64,000 nucleotides of DNA from Adiantum capillus-veneris (taxonomy: Eukaryota; Streptophyta; Polypodiopsida; Polypodiales; Pteridaceae). Position 1 is the first letter of the stretch, and each line of letters begins with the position of its first letter. The stretch lies in assembly GCA_014529385.2 (NCBI GenBank), contig CM043968.1, forward strand, positions 129,247,018-129,311,017, written 5' to 3'. Shown here in pieces: positions 58,087 to 64,000 of this stretch. The position numbers were made by a program, and so were the translations under genes. The notes beneath the pieces were generated by a model. That model did no database searches. It saw only the letters and a list, made by a program, of their open reading frames with translations, and was not told where the DNA came from.

Positions 58087-59640
58087 TCCAAGAATCTTCA
58101 ATTGGTTGAAGGAAGGTTGTATCAATTGGGAAATGATCATGTTTTACGACTATGCATCAATCCTGAGGAATATAAGATATATCTGCGCGAAGCACATGTT
58201 CAGGAATGTGCATTTCATTGTTCAAGAAGGAACACATATAGAAATTTGTTACAATTGGGAGTCTATTGGCCAGGAATGAAAGAAAGCGTACATGAATATG
58301 TCACTGTATGTATTGTATGTTCATCAAAACCGCCAGCAGAGTATTCGACATTATATCAGATAATGATTGCTCCAGAATGGAGTCAGTATATTGTTGAATA
58401 TCTCACAAATAAAAATTTCCCAGAAGGAACGTCAAAAGCTCGTCAGAAATCTGTAGAGACAGAAGCTAGAGATTACACTTTCATAGGAGATCAACTCTAT
58501 AAGGGAGGTAAAGACAACCAGCTTAGGATTTGCGCATCAGAGTCTGAGTATGTGATAATCCTGGAGCAAGCTCATGGAGGAGTAGGTGGAGGCCATTTCT
58601 CAGGTGATAAGACAGAAAAACTTGTCTTAGCCGCAGGAATATGGTGGCCAACATTACATATGGACGCTAAGGAATACGTTAAACGGTGTGATGACTGTCA
58701 GCGGACCAAAGTACCACTTAAAAGAGATGATATGCCGCTTAGACCAATGATGGGGGCAAGAGCTTTTGCAAAATGGGGGATTGATTATGTCGGACCCATT
58801 TCACCTCCTGCATATAAGACTCATGCACAATACATCGTTGTGGCTACAGACTATCTAACAAAGTGGGTCGAAGCAAAGGCAACTCAAAAAGCAGATGCCC
58901 GGACCACGGCACAGTTTCTATATGAATACGTCTTTGTATGATATGGATTGCCAATAGAAATTGTGAGTGATCGAGGCACACATTTTATAAATGAAGTGAT
59001 AAAGATCCTTCTAAATGAATTCATGGTAATCCATAGGAAATCAGCCCCGTATCATCCACAAGCAAATGGACAAGCTGAAGCAACAAACAAAACCATATGC
59101 ACGGTCCTTACGAAGATTGTATCCGAGTCGAGAACTGACTGGGACCAGAAGTTGCATTCAACATTATGGGCATATAGGGTAGCATATAAAACATCAATAG
59201 GAACGACCCCATATAACATGGTTTTTGGGCTAAATGCTATCTTACCAATAGAATTCTTGATTTCAACATTAAGGGTGGCTAAGGATCTAGAGTGGACAGG
59301 GCACGAGCTTTCTGATAGAATAGATGACCTGGAAAAGCTAGATGAGCTTCGCCTAAAAGCAGTAGCTTCTATCTACGCTCAAAAAAGGCGACAAAAGGAA
59401 TTTTTTGATAAGCATGTGCGGACTAAAGAGTTTAAGGTTGGGGACTATGTCCTCGTTTACACTCTGAAACAGCATGCTAAGAAGCTTAAAAAGCGAGGGA
59501 TGGGATCTCTGGTGGTTAAAGATCTATCATCAAGTGGAGCCGTCAAGCTTGCTACATTAGACGGAGAAGAAATTCCCAATTGGATTAGTGGATGCAGAGT
59601 GAAAAAGTATCTTTTGCCGCTAACCCAAGACATGCTTCTC
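58087..59640 (+). pseudogene. Pol part 2 of element B: integrase with two H2C2 modules
   Basis: Module 1 (57994-58371) has EAHVQECAFH and YVTVCIVC with YWPGMKESV between. Module 2 (58372-~58720) has QAHGGVGGGHF, WWPTLHMDA and YVKRCDDCQ. Each keeps His-x6-His and Cys-x2-Cys. Both start with the same motif (WSQNIVNLLT and WSQYIVEYLT), so the zinc module was duplicated. The core follows: KWGIDYVGPISPP, KWVEAKATQKADART, a TGA at 58939-58941 (CGA in the related relic at 6381-8519), YGLPIEIVSDRGTHF, YHPQANGQAEATNK, and the C-terminal domain (KVGDYVLVYTL, LSSSGAVKLATLDG). The two stops make it inactive unless they are read through. Confidence 0.9.
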
Positions 59641-60897
59641 AAAATACATCAAGAAAAGCTGCGTGTCCAGAAAAAGAAAAAGATTGTGGAGGAAGCGCAA
59701 GCCGAGGCGAAGGAAAGAATGGAGAAAAGAAGACTACTGCGTCAGAAACAGCGCAATGAAGGAGCAATACGAATAAACGCAGTCAGTATAACACAAATGG
59801 ATAATGACAAAGAAGAACCCATCATTGAATGCAAAGTAGGAACCAACCAAATCAAAGCCAGAGCACTATTGGATTCAGGAGCTCAAGCTAACCTACTTTC
59901 ACTCAGTTTGTATAGACAATTGACAAATGACACTAAACTACAAACTGCCAAGCAAGAGTTAAAGAGTTACTATGAGAATTCAATCAAAACTGTCGGATGC
60001 ACAGTTTTACATATACAGATTAACCAGTATGTGTATCCGCATATGTTTTACGTGATTGAAGACCAAGCTACACAACAACCAGTATTGCTAGGACAACCAT
60101 GGCAGAAGCAATACAATGCAATGATTGACTGGAGTTCTAAATCAGTGCTTATCAAATACGAAGGTGAAAGTCAATCAGTTAAGTTCACCAAAGGAGTAGA
60201 GCCAACTCCAAAGGACGAATCCAAAGACAAAGGTAAACAACAACCAGAGAAAAAGAAGAAGCAATGGCAACCGAAAGTTTCTATACAACCGGATTACTCT
60301 TCGACGAGGAACTCTCAACAGTGGATAAGGAAGACAAGCAATAATATAACAGCTCAACCTTGGGTAAAAACGGAGTCAACGTTGGTATGGAGACCAAAAA
60401 AGGTTGTGCCAGAAAACACAAACGTGGAAAACAGAGTCTTCAATACCAGACGACAGAGTGATTCCAGACAATCAAGGACAGTGAAACAGATCTGGATTCC
60501 AAAGAAGTTCATGACGGCACAAAACTATAGCAAGCAAATTTGGATCCCAAAGATTTGTAAACAGGAACTCCCTTCAGTACAATCAACGGACACTCCTAGG
60601 TATTTCAAGTCGAGGAAATCAACACAAAGAACAAAGCAGGTTTGGGTCGCAAAGAGTTTGTGGTAAGCACAAGTGAAGCGGAAGCAGATTTGGATTATGA
60701 AAAAGAACAACAAGGTAAAGATGAATCCATCTACTGATTCTACTACCGAAGTATCACCAACCCAAAACCCGACCACCAATCCTTCAATCCAACAAAGAGC
60801 AGCTTTATTGGAAAGACTGTTGTATCATCGCTCTGCAATTGCATTGGGAACTTATGACCAAAACAACTACAATGCTTCGCCCACAGACACTTCATAG
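59641..60897 (+). pseudogene. Pol part 3 of element B: second retropepsin domain and W-I-P-K tail
   Basis: In the same frame as the integrase, after a basic helix (~59640-59760). The domain has PIIECKVGTNQIKARALLDS followed by GAQANLL, with catalytic D-S-G at 59872-59880, and closes with PVLLGQPWQKQYNAMIDW (~60080-60135). These are the two hallmark motifs of retropepsins, about 70-80 residues apart as expected. A Lys/Gln-rich tail then repeats W-motifs: VWRPKK, QIWIPKK, QIWIPKI, QVWVAKS, and after a TAA at 60664-60666, QIWIMKK, ending at 60895-60897. A protease after the integrase is not the normal Gypsy order. It could be a true second protease or a retropepsin fold used for another role. 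Confidence 0.85.
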
Positions 60898-62531
60898 TCG
60901 TCCGGGAGGACTCAGACTAGGAGGGGGGGAGGTATATAGGTATACAAGAGTTACAAAGCAGCTACAAGCGCCAAAAACAAAGAAAAACAAAAATTATATT
61001 ACAAGGGCAGTGTCTTACATGATTTTGCAATTTTTATGTTTGATTGCGGATATTGATAATATTTATGCCCTTATATACCTTGTTTTGCAACAAGAAGAGA
61101 TCAAATGATGAATTTGGGTCTCTAGACGTGTAAATATCACTAAATAAGAGTGTTTTTTGAGCTAAAAAGCGGAAAAAAGTGATAATCCAAGTCCAAAAAT
61201 CACAAATAAGTGTATATTCATATACACAGGGTTACCAGCTATTTATCGTGTATGTTTGGAATTTTTTGGCTTCAATTTGCTATTTTTCTTTATTTTTTAT
61301 GATTTTCTTAATAAAAGTAAAAGAAAAATAAAAAAGCAGGTGAAATGAGATCGGAAAAAAGAAAAGAATAGACGGTGATGGTCCTAATGACAAGGGCAAC
61401 CCATGGTAAAAATTGGGTACAATTCTGAAAAAGTTGCGGAAAGCCTGAAATGACAGAATTTTGGCAAAGTGGACAGATTTCTCAGAAACAGGTCAAACGG
61501 AGTCCAAATTGAGAAATTTCAAATCCTAAAGTGCATTTCACGACGAGATAGGAGCACATGTCAAATTTGGTAACAAGTGATCCGGGAAGTCCGAAGTTAA
61601 GTATTTTTCACATCACTTTCAAGCTCATTTCCACTATTACCTTCTTGGAGAGAGCAAAGAGCACACAGGAGCATCCGACCTTCTATCGCCTTCTACGACT
61701 GCTACGAGAGCTCAGAGGACACCAGACATGAGAGGTAGACTCGTTGCCATAAGCTTTTGATGCTTATAGTTAACTTTTGTCGCGAAAACTGACCAAAACC
61801 AAGAAACAAGAGCAAACGGGGAATGGGAAATAACGCTAGGTAGGGGCACAACCGCCTAACCAAACCTTGCAAGAACTTAGAGGTGGGTTACCCTAGCATA
61901 GAAGATGGGTTTCTAGCACTCAAGGCTCGAGAAAGAACGACTTGAAAAACCCTAGGTCAACAGAGCCTGCAAGAGGCAAACAGAAAAAAGTTGTCGAAAC
62001 GACACAAAACTTCTCAAGAAGCTTAACAACATCGAGGGCAATGCAACCATGGAGTATCTCCGGGTTTGGATCACCAAAAGTAGGTCGGAACAACCGATTC
62101 GGCTGTGGACACACAAAGCGTCATTTTGGCATAACGGCTAAAATTGACGGCCAAATGACATGAAACTTCACAAGCAGCTTCAAATATACATGGATGACTT
62201 ATGTTTGCAAGCAAAACCCAAAAGAAAGCTGATTCACTTACCGATGGTGAAAAAGACGCTTTCGGGCAACCAAATGGAGAACGGGGAGCCAAAGTCAAAT
62301 TCAACCAAATAGGTGGCTTTACAACATATCCAATGAGCTGGAAATGCAACTCTCGAGAAGAAAAGTTAAAGAAATTCAACTCCAAGGCAAAAAGACAACT
62401 TCGGAGACTGAAATGCCTATAAGGGGGCTTTTTAGCTAAACTGATGACTTTTTAAGTTGAAAACTAGTTAGCAGGGCTTAGGGCACTAGCACAAAGCATT
62501 CTTTGCACAAAAAGACCATCATTTCAAGAAA
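60898..62531 (+). other. Non-coding spacer after pol of element B
   Basis: About 1.6 kb without a supported gene. A purine-rich stretch (AGGAGGGGGGGAGG, ~60918-60932) follows pol directly. It resembles a polypurine tract, but no LTR start follows. A short exact match to the RT catalytic-box DNA lies at ~62182-62204. No primer site of the TGGCGCC type is present, so no new element starts here. Confidence 0.55.
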
Positions 62532-63541
62532 AGACATCATACGCGTATGATGTCTCACAGCATGATTTTCACATCCTTTTCAACAATTGAGTGCATAGCC
62601 TCATTCCACATGTTAATCACATCCTATGAACCAAGTATCATGAGAATTGGAGTTAGAAAACCCAAGGAAAACCAAAAAAACTCAAAGTAGGCCATAAAAT
62701 TGATTTTTGGTCCTAATTTTGTCAAAATAACTCCAAACTCATTGAAACTTTGTAGGATTGTTGATTAACACATCTATAAGCTATCTGGAACCAAAAAGCA
62801 CCATTTTGACACAAAAGACATCATACGCGTATGATGTCTATTTGCACTTACAGAGCCAAAACTGCTCATTTGTCATCATACATCCATTATATATATCTAA
62901 TACATGCTACATATGAAGTTTGGAACCATTTGGTCAAGTGGATCACCCCATTAGCCCAATTGAGGGAAAATCCTTCATCCAAAGCCTATTTTAGCCCAAA
63001 TTCAACATACTCAAGTCCAAACCAAGATTTGAATAGGGACAGTCCTTCACTAGTACATGGGGAGTCCACAGAACCAATCCCATGAAAAATCGATGATAGA
63101 GACATCATACGCTTATGATGTCTCCAGAGCCATTTTTAGCCCAAAATCTATCCAAAATTCATAAATCCACTGAATAAGCCTATCTAAAGCCATATCCAAG
63201 CTTATAGAGAAATTTGGTCCAAAAATACACTAAAAGACATCATACGCGTATGATGTCTCACTATGTGATTTTGGCACCTCAGAGCTTCAACCACCAAACA
63301 GAAGTGATCTACATGCCATTTGAAGGTGAACCACCAAGTTTTATCCAATTTGGATCATAAAATCCAATTCCCTTTCAAAATTTTGCCAAGAGCCTGATCT
63401 GGACTAAACTGGCCAAAACTTGACCAAATGGGATCCAAACTCAAATCCAAGCATATGATACTCATGTATCATATATCATCTACAAGCACAACCAATATGA
63501 AGTCATTTTGACACAAAAGACATCATACGCGTATGATGTCT
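62532..63541. repeat. Second palindrome cluster of element B (five sites)
   Basis: Half-site AGACATCATACG with its complement at 62532-62555, 62816-62839, 63100-63123 (one centre change), 63235-63258 and 63518-63541. Spacings are 284, 284, 135 and 283 bp. The last site begins 190 bp before the ATG at 63708. The last four sites and the ATG therefore copy the spacing of the leader cluster (288, 125, 282, 192). The DNA between sites is only loosely similar. Confidence 0.95.
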
Positions 63542-63707
63542 CCAGCATGATTTTGAGCCCAGTTTGCATATTTTTTCACCTACCCTGCATCCTTAGGCCC
63601 TGAATAGCTCATGTTTCAATTTTCAAGTCATTTGAATAGTTAAAAGCTTCATTTCGGCTTTCAGTACTAAAAAGACGCTAACTTCTGAAATTGGAGTTAC
63701 AGGATCC

Positions 63708-64000
63708 ATGGATTCCGCCAAGTTATCGGCAACAAAGAGAAAAAGACCGACAATCAAAGATGCTCTTGCAGAAGCGGAACCCTTTGACATTCCAGCAGAA
63801 ACCCTCAAGCTAACCAAAACTTGGGTGGAGGAAGCAGTACTGGAACAAGAGGGAATAAAGATCTACCAGGGGACTTTCAGAGATCCTCAAGGGCAAGCGG
63901 TGGATATACCGATGATCCCACAAGAATTGGTGGATTATAGCAGGTCAGAAAATATCAGCAGGTACCTGGAAAGGGCAGACTTGCACAGATTCTTCACCTC
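63708..64000 (+). CDS. Unidentified ORF running off the window, element B 3' region
   Basis: ATG at 63708 (MDSAKLSATKRKRPTIKDAL) and open to the window end, 97 codons seen. A stop at 63633 closes the frame upstream, and the ATG is the first in it. There is a basic KRKR motif near the start, then a charged, mostly helical sequence (TWVEEAVLEQEGIKIYQGTF). I recognise no domain. It lies 190 bp after a palindrome, like the gag ATG of this element, and in the position of the env-like ORF of Athila elements. It may be that ORF, a second gag-like protein, or chance; the full length is needed to decide. Confidence 0.5.
   Translation, partial: MDSAKLSATKRKRPTIKDALAEAEPFDIPAETLKLTKTWVEEAVLEQEGIKIYQGTFRDPQGQAVDIPMIPQELVDYSRSENISRYLERADLHRFFT

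Larger units (their letters stand above)
43740..64000 (+). mobile_element. Athila/Tat-type Gypsy element B, 3' LTR not in window
   Basis: Probable 5' LTR (43740-44671), primer site, palindrome-bearing leader, gag-protease (51290-56056), pol (56044-60897), a 1.6-kb spacer, a second palindrome cluster (62532-63541) and an ORF that leaves the window (63708). A young Copia sits in the leader. No archaeal-type extra RNase H is seen, which argues for Athila over Tat. Athila elements often have an env-like ORF after pol, the position occupied here by the 63708 frame. The 3' LTR must lie beyond 64000. Confidence 0.75.

Noticed and set aside
60918-60935. Purine-rich stretch as polypurine tract and 3' LTR start of element B
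   Set aside because: The following bases do not start with TG, show no similarity to 43740-44671, and palindromes related to the leader lie further downstream.
61942-62422. Two ~73-codon plus-strand frames in the spacer of element B
   Set aside because: No motif, no upstream context and no second copy; their lengths are expected by chance.
62532-63541. Regularly spaced palindromes as a CRISPR array
   Set aside because: Spacings are 125-290 bp, the sites are true palindromes inside a plant retrotransposon, and no cas genes are present.

Overview
This window is plant nuclear DNA made almost entirely of LTR retrotransposons. I found no convincing host gene, rRNA, tRNA or CRISPR array. Evidence for a plant: Ty1/Copia elements primed by initiator-Met tRNA (TGGTATCAGAGC), a chromodomain Ty3/Gypsy element (chromovirus), Athila/Tat-type Gypsy elements with a TGGCGCCGCTG primer site, a MITE and a SINE-like insertion. 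Deep nesting, and decay in which the comparable nonsense changes of one copy are all C-to-T, suggest methylated pericentromeric heterochromatin. The species cannot be named from this sequence.

Layout. (1) 1-3013: minus-strand Copia element, its 3' end outside the window. (2) 3540-9267: a second Copia of the same family, inserted in an Athila/Tat-type Gypsy pol gene and later split by a ~4.65-kb inversion (breakpoints ~3865 and ~8519). Flipping the segment back on paper rejoins both reading frames and gives a near-perfect 5-bp target duplication. (3) 10693-43204: a chromovirus tandem chain LTR-internal-LTR-internal-LTR. The full LTR is ~3.9 kb and carries ~150-bp AT-rich tandem repeats. The first LTR holds a MITE. 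The first internal region holds a gag-protease-only element (15744-23726), a full-length Copia with TSD TTTCT (24876-30485) and a SINE-like insert. The second internal region is fuller but has many stops. (4) 43740 to the window end: a large Athila/Tat-type Gypsy element (element B). Its leader is interrupted by a very young minus-strand Copia (45922-51109; LTRs differ at one base; intact 1393-codon polyprotein).

Element B is the most unusual object. Its pol has two consecutive integrase H2C2 zinc modules, both with all four ligands. A second retropepsin-like domain lies downstream of the integrase, in addition to the normal one in the gag-protease frame, and is followed by a tail of repeated W-[IV]-P-K motifs. 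A 24-bp self-complementary sequence (half-site AGACATCATACG) occurs nine times in two clusters. One cluster precedes the gag ATG and the other precedes an unidentified ORF that runs off the window end. The two clusters share the same spacing in register, although the DNA between the palindromes is strongly diverged.

How the parts work together: each element carries its own promoter in the LTR, tRNA primer site, gag, protease, RT/RNase H and integrase. Only the young Copia looks capable of coding for all its own functions. The gag-protease-only element would need RT and integrase from a relative such as element B.
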